From assembly GCA_001566295.1 (NCBI GenBank), contig KQ964280.1:44407-108406 (forward strand): DNA of 64,000 nt. Direction: 5' to 3'. Position 1 is the stretch's first letter, and every line of letters begins with the position of its first letter. The notes below the pieces were generated by a model. It ran no database searches and had not been told where the DNA came from. It saw nothing but the letters and a program-made list of their open reading frames with translations. Both the position numbers and the translations under genes were made by a program. Shown here in pieces: positions 1 through 11,128 of this stretch. The DNA is from Microdochium bolleyi. Taxonomy: Eukaryota; Ascomycota; Sordariomycetes; Xylariales; Microdochiaceae.

Positions 1-447
1 TGAGCCCAGCTCTGTCGGGTACAAAATGTTGACGAGAAGGTAGCGCTCTTTGATGCGTACCATTGTGAAAACAAGCGAGTGGTTGCTGTCGCGCGCGACA
101 AGCCGAGGAGCAATTGTACAACGAAGCTGGAGCTGCGCCTGACGCGGTCCCTGAAATATTTCAGCGCTGTAAGCCGGCGACACCTGCTAAAAGGTTTATC
201 TTATCGGTCACAGTGGTACCTTGTGGGGGGGGGGGTCTGCCGGTGACGTGGGGTAGCTCCGGAGCTCGGGGCGACTGTCCAATTCGAAGCTTGGATGTCA
301 ACTTGCATTCTTGGATCTCTTGTATATGCGTGCGAGGTTGTGATATCTTTCGTTGTAGATATCTACCGAGCTTGATCATCTGTCTTGGAACTCGTCTTCT
401 GGCATCTCACGACGTACTCGACATCGGTGCAGAGTGCCGCTACAACA
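1..447. other. 5' flank of cnxE
   Basis: No gene seen. The stretch holds an 11-base run of G at 225-235. Reading frames here are short and lack fungal codon bias. It is presumably the promoter and leader of the gene starting at 448. Confidence 0.5.
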
Positions 448-2675
448 ATGTCGGACTTGGGCGCTCTCCGAGTTGCTCTTCTCATCGTGTCAGATACTGC
501 TGCCAAGGACCCTTCCACTGATGCTTCCGGAGCTGCATTGGGGCAGGTCCTCGAGACCGAAGGCCAGGGCAAATGGGAGCTCGCGGAGACCAAGATCGTT
601 CCGGACAATGTGACACTGATACAGCGCCAGCTCATGATGTGGGCAGATAATGCTGACCAGAGCTTCAATCTCATCTTGACGACTGGAGGCACCGGATTCG
701 CGGTCTCGGACAACACTCCAGAGGTATGCCGGCGGTTGACTTGGTGAATATGTCTCTGCGAAGAACATCGACTGACTTTCTTCCAGGCTGCTGCTGCTAT
801 GCTTCATAGACCAGCACCGGGACTGGTCCACGCGATGCTCTCAGCGTCGCTGAGCGTGACTCCTTGTAAGTGGCATGCTGCCATAAGAACCGATAAGGAT
901 TCCTGACTCGATTTTCATTCCTGACGATATTTTCAGTCGCTATGATGTCCAGACCAGTTGCGGGCGTGAGGAACAAGTCCGTCATCGTGACCCTTCCCGG
1001 ATCTCCCAAGGGAGCCAAAGAAAACCTGCAAGCCATCATCAAAACGCTGCCTCATGCCTGCGTCCAAGCCGCTGGAGCAAACTCACGGGCAATCCATGCC
1101 GGAGGGGTCAAGAAACTCGAGGCGGACGCCGGGTTGAGCTCAACTGCTGGGCAGGCATCACAATCACAATCTCATCCCCACAGCCATTCGCATCATCACC
1201 ACGGACATGGGCATAGCCATGGGCACGCAGGACACGGCCATGGCAGCCTCGTCAGACATACGAATCCAGGATCAAATCCGATGTCGAACGACCCGAGCCT
1301 GGGCCCCAGCAGGAGGAACCGAGAATCGCCGTATCCGATGCTCTCGGTGGCCGACGCCCTCGCCAAAATCAGAGAGCACATCCCTGCACTCGAGATCACC
1401 ATGGTGAAGGTCGACAAGAACCTACCTGGCCATGTGCTCGCTCAGGACGTATCTGCCCGCGAAAACGTCCCTGCGTTCCGAGCGAGTATCGTGGACGGTT
1501 ACGCCGTAGTCGTGCCCAAGGACGGTAACATGAAGGGCGTGTTTCCAGTCGTGTCCATCTCACATGCCGCCGCCACCGCTGGCAGTGATGGCAGCGAGGC
1601 TCAACCTCTAAAGGAAGGCGAGATTGCCCGGATCACGACCGGTGCGCCTCTCCCTCCGGGGGCGACATCAGTCATCATGGTCGAGGACACGGTGCTCAAG
1701 ACCATGACCGACGATGGCAAGGAGGAGAAGGAGGTCGAGCTGCTGGCCGACGACGTCAAGGAGGGCGAAAATATCCGCGAGGTCGGCAGCGACATCGAGT
1801 CCGGCTCCGTCATCCTCTCCAAGGGGGAGCAGATCTCCGCGCAGGGCGGCGAGATCGGGCTCCTCGCTGCCGTCGGCGTCGCCGAGGTCCACGCCTACCG
1901 CAAGCCCGTCGTCGGGGTGCTCTCCACGGGCGACGAGATCGTCGAGCACGACCGCCCGGAAGCACTGCGGCACGGCGAGGTCCGCGACACGAACCGCATC
2001 ACGCTCATCTCGGCGGCCCAGGAGGCTGGATACCCCGTTGTGGACCTGGGCATCGCGGGCGACAAGCCCGGGACGCTGGAGGAGACGCTGCGCGACGCCC
2101 TGCGGCGGTGCGACCTCGTCATCACGACCGGTGGCGTGTCCATGGGCGAGCTGGACCTGCTCAAGCCCACAATCGAGCGCTCCCTGGGCGGCACGATCCA
2201 CTTCGGGCGCGTTGCCATGAAGCCCGGCAAGCCGACAACCTTTGCTACCGTGCCCGTCAAGCAGACGACGACCAGCACGTCCGGCTCTCCATCAGAGACG
2301 GCGAGGAGGGTAGACAAGGCTGTCTTCTCGCTCCCGGGAAACCCGGCCTCCGCGATCGTCACGTTCCACCTCTTCGTCCTGCCCGCGCTGCACCAGATGG
2401 CGGGCGTCTCGCCGCCGGGCTTGCCGCGGCTGCCAGTCGTCCTGGCGCACGACTTCCCACTGGACAAGGCCCGGGTTGAGTACCACCGCGCCGTAGTGTC
2501 TGTAGGCAAGGACGGCGTGATCAGGGCCACGAGCACCGGCGGCCAGCGGAGCTCGCGGGTTGGCAGCCTCAAGGGTGCGAATGCCCTGCTGTGTCTGCCG
2601 CAAGGGGCCGGGCCTCTGAGGAAAGGGGCTACCGTCGAAGCGCTGCTCATGGGTGGTATTAGGAGTGATCTGTAA
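448..2675 (+). CDS. cnxE: Gephyrin-like molybdenum cofactor synthesis protein (MogA-MoeA fusion)
   Basis: Three exons, 448-723, 787-865 and 937-2675, give 697 aa. The N-terminal MogA/G domain (about residues 5-165) adenylylates molybdopterin; it shows TTGGTGF at 78-84 and PGSPKGAKE near 139-147. The C-terminal MoeA/E domain inserts molybdate; it shows FRASIVDGYAV, TTGGVSMGELD and FSLPGNPASA. The G-then-E order is that of gephyrin and of fungal CnxE/NIT-9, and opposite to plant Cnx1. Joining the exons restores the conserved APGLVHAML...SLSVTPFAMMSRPVAG segment, which supports both introns. Between the domains (about residues 193-222) lies a stretch rich in HS and HG dipeptides, see findings. 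In filamentous fungi the pathway feeds nitrate reductase, xanthine dehydrogenase and sulfite oxidase. The gene converges on the phosphatase that ends at 2899. Family assignment is secure. Confidence 0.95.
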
Positions 2676-2898
2676 ATATGTAGCCTCCGAACATGTACAG
2701 CACGAGTTGATCGAAGTACATCAAATCTGTTGGCAGCTCTAAAGTCGACCGGCACGCGGTGATTGTAGTCCTGTCTATTTATCCAACTGTTTCTCTATCT
2801 TGGCATCTACAGCCTACTCTATATTTATGAATTCTACCAAAACCCTTATATTGTCTCCTTTGTATATCAACCCCCGTCTAACATCATCTGCACATGAC

Positions 2899-3849
2899 CT
2901 AGGCACTGGTGCCCTTGGCAGCCTCCTGCACCGAGACCTTGCCTTCAACAACATCCTTGACGATCCTGTGGATGTCGCCAAAGTCGTGGAACACGGTGAA
3001 CGGCACGTTCTCCCGCACGCAGTAGTTGACGAGATCTATCCACACGAGAGAGACGTGGTCAGCATATTAGTTTTCCTCGTGGCACAATCTACGTAACGAG
3101 CAAGAGGTTAAGCGCAGATGGATACTCACCGCGTCCGGCCTTGGCAAAGAGCAGGTCCGTCTCCTTGGCCGCCGAGAGGTCCGACACGCCGTCACCGGCG
3201 TAGAACATGACGGGCCGATCCGCGAGGGCGGCGTAGGGGCGGATCTCGAGGGACTTGTCGTGGCCGAAGGGGCTGATGTGGAAATCACGGGCACCACGTT
3301 AGCATCACACTTCCCACACGCTCAAATAGAGGTTCTATGCGAAGAGAAGAAAACCCACCTGTCGTCATGGTACTTGATATTCCAACCGCCCACCTCGTTG
3401 ATCCCCTTGCCATTCTTGCTCTGCACATCATTGCTGACGATCTGCATCTCCTCGACCTCCTTCTCGCCCACGAGGTGCGCCAGGAGGGCCTTGATGATGG
3501 GCTGCATGCCGCCCGAGAGGACCACGACGGGGACGTTCTCGGCGCGGCACCAGGTGTAGAACTCCTTGAACTTGGGGTCCAGCTGGACGTTGTCGAGCAG
3601 GAGCTTGATGCACTGGTCAAAGGGCAGGTCCACGCTGTCCATCATCTCCTGGAAGGTGTCCCGAAAGTGCCGGGCGCCGGAGAGCGTGTCCTTGTTGCCC
3701 TTGATGCGCTCCTCGAGCCCGAAGCCGACGTTGTCGGTCAGGAAGTCGTTGCTGTCCTGCAGCGTGATGGTGCCGTCGAAGTCGGTGAAGAAGATGGCCC
3801 GGGGCTGCGTGCGCAGCGCGGGGAGCTGGGAGGTTGCCTGGGAGCCCAT
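2899..3849 (-). CDS. HAD-superfamily phosphatase, yeast Pyp1-like
   Basis: Three exons on the minus strand, 3849-3359, 3272-3130 and 3035-2899, give 256 aa. The HAD nucleophile motif FTDFDGTIT is at about 21-29; motif II is the VVLSGGM segment; the acidic motif is AGDGVSDLSAAKE, followed by LLFAKAGRDLV. The splice joins recreate YHDDSPFGHDKS and AKAGRDLVNYC, closely resembling yeast Ynl010w/Pyp1, a cytosolic phosphatase with broad activity that includes polyol phosphates. The annotation phosphoserine-phosphatase-like is often given to this family but is less specific. A divergent promoter of about 890 bp is shared with the Pmp3-like gene at 4738. The substrate cannot be read from sequence. 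Confidence 0.9.
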
Positions 3850-4737
3850 TGTGAACGAGGTGATGTGTTGTTGTCGTTGTCGTGTAAGAATTGGTTGCTC
3901 TCCTATATGCAGAGAGTCGTGTAGCGACTACTCTTCGCGGCGGCGTCTGGGGTTCGTCGGAATGCGCGGCTCGGTCTTTACCGGTTCGAAGCCTGGTTTC
4001 GAGAGCAGGTCAGTTGAGATGTCGGCCCAGAGAGTGGTTCGCGGGAAAAGATGTCTCCCAATCAGAGAACCCTTCATGGAAAATACCCGACTGGACTGGG
4101 ACGGGACGTCGGTGCGTGTTGGCCAATTGTTCACCCCACGCAATCTGCAATGGAGGGGCAGCGCAATCGGAGCAGGACGCGCAGATGACGTCGAGGCACC
4201 AAGGGTCCAGGTCTGCACAGGGGCCTGGAGAGAGGAGGTACAAGGGTACTTCGGAGCCCGGGATGCAGGTGCAAGCCCGCACACACCCTCCGTCCGGACC
4301 TCTTGCCATGATGCACCCGGGTCCCCGCGTGAGATACAGGGTTGTGTGCCATCAAGGACTAGACTTGACACAGAAGAGATGCGCACGAGAAGCACCATCA
4401 AACAATGAATGGCATCACAAGGACATGGGAGTCGGCGGAAGATGCGAGCCCATTCCAAGCTCGCAGGCCGCCCGTGCAAAGCGGCAAACTTTGGGGCGCT
4501 AAGCCACCCCAGCGCCCCTCTGACCCCATTTCCTCGCTGCCTGGAGAAGCCCATAGTCGCATGACCTTGCTGCTTCTCCTCGCTCCCCATCTTCCCTGCT
4601 TACAACCTCGAGCTCCAACTACATCAATCGATTCCCTTGCCGTCTTGATTTCGCCAGACGATAGCTGCATTTCGATTCGGCACCCACAACAACCCGCATC
4701 CATCCTCTCTGCGCGCGCGCATCGCAGACGGCCCACC
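3850..4737. promoter_or_regulatory. Divergent intergenic region, pyp1-like and pmp3-like genes
   Basis: No convincing coding sequence. The two flanking genes are transcribed outward, so this 888-bp stretch must hold both promoters and leaders. Its right end (about 4560-4737) is pyrimidine-rich, as is usual for fungal transcript starts. No specific factor site is claimed. Confidence 0.5.
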
Positions 4738-5269
4738 ATGTGCAACGCAGACGTCTTCCTCGGCTTCCTCGCCATCCTCTTCCCGCCCTTGCCTGGTACG
4801 TCATTCCTCCACCACCTGCCATCCTGCAGCGCACCAGGTACTAACACCGTCTCTTCACCAACAAACAGTCTGGATCAAGCGCGGCATCTGCTCTGCCGAC
4901 TCCCTCATCAACATCCTCCTCTCCTGCCTCGGCTGGCTGCCGGGCCTGCTCCACGCCTGGTACGTCATCGCAAAGTTCCCGGACCCCTACGACGACTACG
5001 AGCAGGTCCCCCACAACAATGAGTCGGGCCGCGTTACATACGTCTTCGTCAGCCAGCAGCCGGGCTCCCAGCAACCCCCCGCCGCCAACACCAACGGCAA
5101 GAACAAGTCTGCCAACCGCCCTCAGAACTACGGCGCCACGAACAACGCCACCAACAACGGCGCGGGCTCCTCTTCGGCAGGTGCCGCTGGCGGCAGCAGT
5201 GGCGCGCACGCGCCGCCGACCTATGCCGAGGCCGTCAAGGGCGACAACAAGATTCAGACGCAGGAGTAA
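4738..5269 (+). CDS. Pmp3/UPF0057 family membrane proteolipid with long tail
   Basis: Two exons, 4738-4795 and 4869-5269, give 152 aa. The join gives the family signature ILFPPLPVWIKRGICSADS followed by LPGLLHAWYVIAK, so there are two hydrophobic segments (about residues 5-19 and 31-53). Pmp3 proteins are small plasma-membrane proteolipids that affect membrane potential and salt tolerance. Yeast Pmp3 is only about 55 aa. This protein carries an extra hydrophilic tail of about 95 residues rich in Asn, Ala, Gly and Ser, which ends with APPTYAEAVKGD. That contains a PPxY motif at residues 135-138 (5213-5224), a typical ligand for WW domains of Nedd4/Rsp5 ubiquitin ligases. Similar long-tailed members (yeast Sna3/Sna4 type) are known; sorting to the vacuole through Rsp5 is inferred. 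Confidence 0.9.
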
Positions 5270-5682
5270 GCTTGGGGCAGCCTCCGTCGCATGAAGAGAG
5301 GCGAACCAGGACGGTCTAAATAGCACACAGTCACACAAATCATCACGTCATGGTGGCATAGAACTTGGCTCCATCGCCTACGTCGTCATAGCGGCTTATG
5401 TTGGCATTTTGCGGCAAGGACAGCCGTGCAGTCTGTTTGTCTTACAACAATGAGAGTCAAGGAAATGCTGGCTTCATGTCGACAATTGGAGTTTCTCGTT
5501 TTAGGTTTTGGGTTTTGGCGTTAAGTCTACTGTATACAAATCAAATGGGTCTTGGTCAATAATCCTTGCAAACTATCAGCTGCATGTCCACGATTTCGTG
5601 AGTTTCAGATGTACTATGGTTAATGTCCACTAGTGTTCCAGGCAATGACCATCTGTGGCCGATGTAGACCAGGATGCTTACC
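5270..5682. other. Convergent 3' intergenic stretch
   Basis: This lies between the stop codons of two converging genes. It is AT-richer than its surroundings and probably holds both 3' UTRs and poly(A) sites. No gene seen. Confidence 0.5.
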
Positions 5683-7370
5683 TCAGTGCCCCAGACGCCT
5701 CTGGGTATTGACCGAGTCCTCTCTCAAGGGGGGCGTATGTATCCGTCGTGCTTCCTGTCGACCTTGCCGGTCAGCATCGTGTCAATACCACAATGGAAAT
5801 GGGAATTAAGCTTCCAAGGTGCTTGACCACAAGGAAAACTTACACTAGCTGGGTACGACGAGTCCCACGGAAAACCCCCTATAGCTTAGAGTCAGTATCA
5901 AGACCGATATTGTTCATCGTTGTATAACAATAACGATCCCGCCTACCAATCTCGTCGTCAGGCGTGCTCAGAGGAACAACCCCCATCATGGTCTCCCTGA
6001 CAGAGCTCGGTGCGCTCGAAGATGACACAGCTGAGGCCTTGCGATGCCAGGGGCTCTTCCCAAATCCTTTGAAGCTCATTGAGCTTGTCCTTCCGGTCAT
6101 CTTCCATTCACCACGGAGAATCGAGGCGACGCGAGACATGCCAACAGATTGTGCATGGGCTCTGGACTGGTCATGCTTCGTGCAATCATCAGGTGATTTA
6201 CTACCGCCGCGAACTTCACTCACGTTCTGAGTGTGCTGTCAGCTCTCGAGCTTGTCGCAATGTATGACGAAAACTTCAATGGCCATGACCCCGTTCGTCG
6301 CGAGACTAACGGCATGCCTGGAAATGACTTACTGGTTTGTTTCTGGGCGAGCGTAACCGAGCGATGAGGGACTTCTTGTATTTACCAAGTGCTAATGGCG
6401 AAGTGGCTCGTTTGATCGTTCCACTCGATGTCGTGTTAGAGGTCGATTGTTGCTGGCCGATGTTCGGGGTTGCACGACTCTTCGTGCGGGTGGACTGTCC
6501 CTCAGTAGAAGAGTGCTCCTGCAAAACAGGCATGGTCATGGTTGCAAGGCCGGCCAGCGGCTCCGACAAGTCCGAGGTTGAGTGCGGCGTAGGTAGAGGA
6601 GCGAGCGGAAATGGGAATCGAGAGCTCGCATCTGAGGGATAGCTGTCGCCTGTACCTGTACCACCAGTGCTTGGCCCGTCACGGTGGTATCCAGGGTACT
6701 TAGAAGAGTCCGAGTTCTGTAAACTCTGAACGTGAGCCTCCTCTGTGATGTATGGACTTGGTAGTGGCACGAGGGTATGCTTATGACCTGCCAGAGCCCT
6801 GAGCCGCAATGGTCCCATTTGTGGGGTCATAGGTTTGGGACCGTCTTCATGTGAGTCACTCGACACGACTTTGTCGCTGCTACGTCTGCTCCACCGGTGA
6901 TGCCTATTCCCAGTGTCGGCGGCTGGGAGGATGGCTATCTCGCGTTCAGCCCAGTACCCAGCAGGGAACCATACCCACTCCATGCCCATTCTGGCGGGAC
7001 GAGGCGGGTCGATCGAAAGGTCTTTGTCCTGGGCGGCTGGCGCGAGCTCTGGGCCCTGAAGAAACTTATTGGTACTGCTGTGACGAGCACTGCCACCGGC
7101 GAGCCTCCTGCGGGAGGGCGGGATGGAGACAGAGCTGGATGGAGAGGCATTGTTTTTGGGCCTTGCGGTGTTGGACGACGTGGTAGAAGGTTTACTGGTG
7201 GTACCGTCATTTCCAGACCAGCTTGCAAGGTGGTAGTGTTGTGAACCATATGCGGATGCCTGCGGGACCTCATCAACGGGTGTTGAGGCGACGTCCGACG
7301 GGAACGACTTGCAAGGGCGAATGCAGGGTGTATCCGCGACAAGCCAGTCTTTAACGATCCTCAGGTCCAT
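5683..7370 (-). CDS. Hypothetical protein, Ser/Pro-rich, four exons
   Basis: Not recognised. A tidy four-exon model can be built: 7370-6333, 6235-5947, 5878-5844 and 5754-5683, giving 477 aa. Donors are GTAAGT, GTAGGC and GTAAGT; acceptors are CAG, TAG and CAG; phases agree throughout. An in-frame stop lies just upstream of the ATG at 7370. The protein is rich in Ser, Thr, Pro and Arg with no membrane segment or clear fold, so it is probably mostly disordered. Exon 3 would encode a short GFPWDSSYPAS segment. Alternatives: the first intron could use the CAG ending at 6227 (three residues shorter), and unrecognised 5' exons could lie in 7429-7860, where a frame of about 90 codons follows a good CAG acceptor. 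RNA evidence would settle this. Confidence 0.6.
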
Positions 7371-7963
7371 GTTACGAGCTCAGTGGCTACCCCGTCGTGC
7401 TTAATGGTGATGGAGCAAGAGCTAGGCCCTAGCTGGTAAATTTTCTTCTAGGATATGCGGCGTAGACTTCTGCTCCTGGGTAAAATACGTCCAAAGATTC
7501 AAGGCAGAAACGGTATCGAGGCGTAGGTACATATGGAGACGGGCAGGAAGTCGAAGGTTGCTGACCAGCCCTTGAAATGGCAGGACGCGACGTCGTTATG
7601 CTCGAGAGCACGTCAGGCGGTGGATGGTGTGTAGATTGGTATTTCACTTTCGCAGCCGGCGGCGAGTGATTGAGATTTGAGGCAGGAGCAAAGGACATAC
7701 CCTGGGGAAGGAACGACTGTAGACATTAGCACGTGGCACCTCGTAAAGTCACTATCTGCTGATCGTCGTTGAAATCTTCGAGCCTCCAGTTTGACACTTG
7801 CAGTAGATATGGTGCGAATTATGGAGAATCGAATGCATTTGAGCATTGACTTTGTATAAATGTATCGTTCATCTCATGAATTGTATGTCGTGAAGTTTTG
7901 TACAATATAGTCTACAATATAGCCTGTCTAGATGTAGCTTTGATCTCTCGAGGTCTAGCGGAC
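7371..7963. other. Intergenic, possible unassigned 5' exon
   Basis: This lies between the 477-aa gene and SUV3, both on the minus strand. A minus-strand frame at 7698-7429 follows a pyrimidine-rich CCCCAG acceptor-like site, but I could not join it in frame to the gene below. The part near 7860-7960 is AT-rich and probably the SUV3 3' UTR. Confidence 0.3.
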
Positions 7964-10430
7964 TCATGAATCGACTCGGCTGCCGACGTCCTTTGCTGTT
8001 GTCGGCAACGCGCTGTCCAACTCTCTAGGATCATCGTACAAGGGCTCCTCGTGCCCAGGCTCGTTCCATTGGCCGGGAACCTCGTGATGAGCGTTTTCTT
8101 CGTCCGCTGCTCCTTTCCCTAGCAATTTGTTCTTCTTACGCTCCGTCGCGCGAGCGGCTCTGCGCTGGTGCTGGGCCCTCGCCTTACGCACCTCGTCCGA
8201 CACAGAAACCTCCGCCAAATGTTCGTCGATCTGGGCTTCGACCAGCGACTTGACGTGGAACGCAAGGTGCTGGCTGTGGAACACTCCGGAGTATCGATAG
8301 CTAAGCCAGAGGTACAGTGTGACGGCTTTGTGGAGAGTCTCGAGTTTGCGCAGACGGTCGGCACTAGTGAAGCTATCCTCTCCTTTTGGACTATCCAGTA
8401 ATTCAATATTGATCTCCGGTATGTCCAGCAGATGGCCTCCACTCATTTTTGAAACGCATCTGGCATACGCCTGCAGGATCCGAACACCAGCGTCTTCTCT
8501 GAGAAAGACTGGCGCGTTAAGGAATACGATCCGATCGTAGATGGGCATAGGAAAGGGCTGGATCAAGTTGGCAATCTTAAGCATCTCCTCAGCAGCACAG
8601 ATATGATACCGATCAGAAACCTGGGCAAGGTCTCTGAGCCGCAACAGGATGTATGCCAGCGGTGTATTGGACGGAAAGTAGCTCGAGAATCGCTCCAGGG
8701 CAGCTGGTGGAGGCTGTATGCCTGCTGTCTTGAGCTGTTCCGCATCCTGGGTGAATGCTCTCTGGACGATGGGCAAGTCGTCAGGCTCGAGTGTTGTGAC
8801 AAGACCGACAGACTTTGGTGGGTCATTCGGAGCACCGCCCGAGACTGCTGATGAAGCAGTGCCCTCCTGGATCGCGTGGGCCGCTGTGCGGAAACGCCCG
8901 GCTCGGCCGCCAATCTGTTTGAGTTCGGATATCGCCATCTGCCGGTAAGTTGTGGCGTCTCGTTTGTGCGTCTGCTCGAAGATAACTCGCTTTATTTCGA
9001 GATTGAGCCCCATCCCTATCGCATCACTAGCGACCAAGTAGTCGTAGTCGTTATTTGGGTCGTTGAACAGAGCAGCCTGCTGAGCTCGAGTCTCGGGTGG
9101 CAATGACCCGTACACGATAGCGACTCGCCTTCCTGTCTTAGTCTCGATGGTTCTCTTCAGGGCGTGTATGTTTAGACGCGAAAAGGTGACGACGCAGTCT
9201 CCCTTCTCAAGGTTTTCAAAGCTACCTTCTAAGCTCTTGTCCATGGTCTTGAGCGGGCTGAGACGCTCGTAACGGTGAATCTCCAGTTTGTCGCCTGTTG
9301 TGGCGCATATTGATTTGATGAGATCGACAGATCGCTCCTCTCCACAGAGATGTACTTCTTTGGCCTGGACACCCAGCACGGCTTGTGTCCATGCCCATCC
9401 TCTCTCCGAGTCGCCAATCATCTGGATCTCGTCGATGACAGCAACATCGACAGCTTTGTTGAGCGGTGTCATCTCGACAGTGCAGCTCCTGAAATAATCA
9501 TCTGCATCCGCCGGAATCCGCTGTTCCTCGCCCGTGATCAAAGCACAGTTCTTCCCTTTGGCTAGAAATCGAGAGTAGACCTCGTGGGCCAGGAGCCTAA
9601 GGGGCCCCGCGTATATACCGGTTTTGGCGTTCTCGAGTGCCTTCAGTGCATTGTATGTCTTTCCCGAATTTGTTGGCCCGACGTGTAGATGTATCGTTCG
9701 TTGCAGGGCTCTTGTTGCTGGGAACCATTCGTAGGGGAAGCGGAAGTCTGCCAGAGCCTGATGCGTTGCGGCTATGTTTTTAGGGAACTTGGTGCGCATC
9801 AAAAAGTTCTGGAATCCATACACGATCTCTCTCGTGAGACCGCCCATATCGCCGTCGACAAAGGCTTTTCGCAAAGACCAGAACAAGGGGTTGTCACTTT
9901 GTGAGATGGCTCCTTTGCGGCTTGCATGCTGGCAGGCTTTTTCGACTGATAACCGGAACAGTCTGGATTCTTTGTCGAAGTCTTGCTTGGAGCGTAGCCC
10001 GAAGGCTTGCCACTCCGCTTTCCTTCGTTCCCAACCATCTCCCCTGGTGAACGTCAAGTCGACCCGAGTCAAAACAAGATTCTGGAATGCATCGTATGTA
10101 CGGCTGGCGTCGCGTCGAGGCGCAAGAGGGCTGAGAGGCTTGAAAGGCCCCAACTTCGAGTTCACCCTAGACTGGTTAATGCCCAGAGGAGCACTCGGAC
10201 GGGGCTTTCTTGGTGGCCCTGGTGGCCCTGGTGGCTTGTCACTTGGAACCTATTGTGTACAACGAGAGCCTTGGGTCAGCAAAGGTCTATGGTGTGGTAC
10301 ATACAGTACAGGGGTGCGAACTGACCCGTGACGGAAGGGCCAGACAGGCCGATGTTGAGAGGATGCGCCACGATGCTGGTGCTGGAGCACGCAGACGAGC
10401 CGCGGCAGCTCTGCAAAGACGAGACTGCAT
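7964..10430 (-). CDS. suv3: Mitochondrial ATP-dependent RNA helicase SUV3
   Basis: Two exons, 10430-10305 and 10249-7964 (intron donor GTATGT, acceptor TAG), give 803 aa. Suv3 is the helicase of the mitochondrial RNA degradosome (with Dss1 in yeast) and unwinds RNA for 3'-5' decay and intron turnover. The Walker A motif HVGPTNSGKTYNA lies near residue 235, the DEIQMIGD motif II follows, and the C-terminal helicase domain has the ASDAIGMGLNL and QIGGRAGRF motifs of this family. The first exon was recovered by splice logic; it encodes an arginine- and alanine-rich presequence without acidic residues (MQSRLCRAAAARLRAPAPAS at its start), as expected for mitochondrial import. Exon 2 opens with a proline-rich stretch containing PPGPPGPPRKP, then the helicase. 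The C-terminal tail is charged. It is divergent from the R-SNARE gene at 11129. Confidence 0.93.
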
Positions 10431-11128
10431 CTTTGCCGTGTGGCAGCAAGCTTATATCATCAGTCCGCACATATCAAGGGCAGGTTGTGTCCATGGTCCT
10501 GCGTATGTGGGCCGGGGCTTCTGGAGTGGTAATTTCGTCGCAGCCGGCGCCTCGAGGCGAACCAGAAGCCAGACGGGTGTGTCGTATACTGAATTCGAGT
10601 CTCGCAAGGAGATGATCGTGGGCGAGCGGCGTGGCGTTGACGCGTTGATGATGATGGCGGCATGCAAGTCGGGCCCTGAAACTTTTCTGCGATGTGCAAC
10701 AGCGTCTCGAGGTGAGCCTGGCCAATGGCGGGGGGCCACCAAGTTAGCGTGGCGGCCTGGGGCCGGCGCCGGCGGTCCACCACCCGACAGGGGCTCGGGA
10801 GCGCTGTCCGCCGCTGAGTTCGCTGAGATGCCTGTCGTCATCACTGAATCCGCAGCTGCGGGCACTTTGGCTGTGGGGGCTGTCCCAGGCACCGGGTGGT
10901 GGTGGAGCTGCCTCTCGATTGCATGTCGCATCATGCCGGGCCTCGTCTGCGACGCCTTTCCTACCTGCATTGCCTACAAACTGCGTCATTGCCCACGCTT
11001 CGCCACCAGCTCAAATCTGCCATCACACCCGGACTCAGATTCTCATCTGGCCATACGAGGCACGGAATTGCTGTTCATTAGGACGACAACAGCACGAGCC
11101 GTGCAAGAACCCTCAACAAGCCGAAATC
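10431..11128. promoter_or_regulatory. Divergent promoter region, suv3 and R-SNARE gene
   Basis: A 698-bp region between two outward-facing genes. Open frames through it are out of phase with both genes and show no family similarity. Both promoters and leaders must lie here. No specific binding site is claimed. Confidence 0.45.

Noticed and set aside
3976..3990. GGTTCGAAGCC resembling a tRNA T-loop
   Set aside because: The flanking bases do not form a five-pair stem, and no anticodon arm can be drawn upstream.
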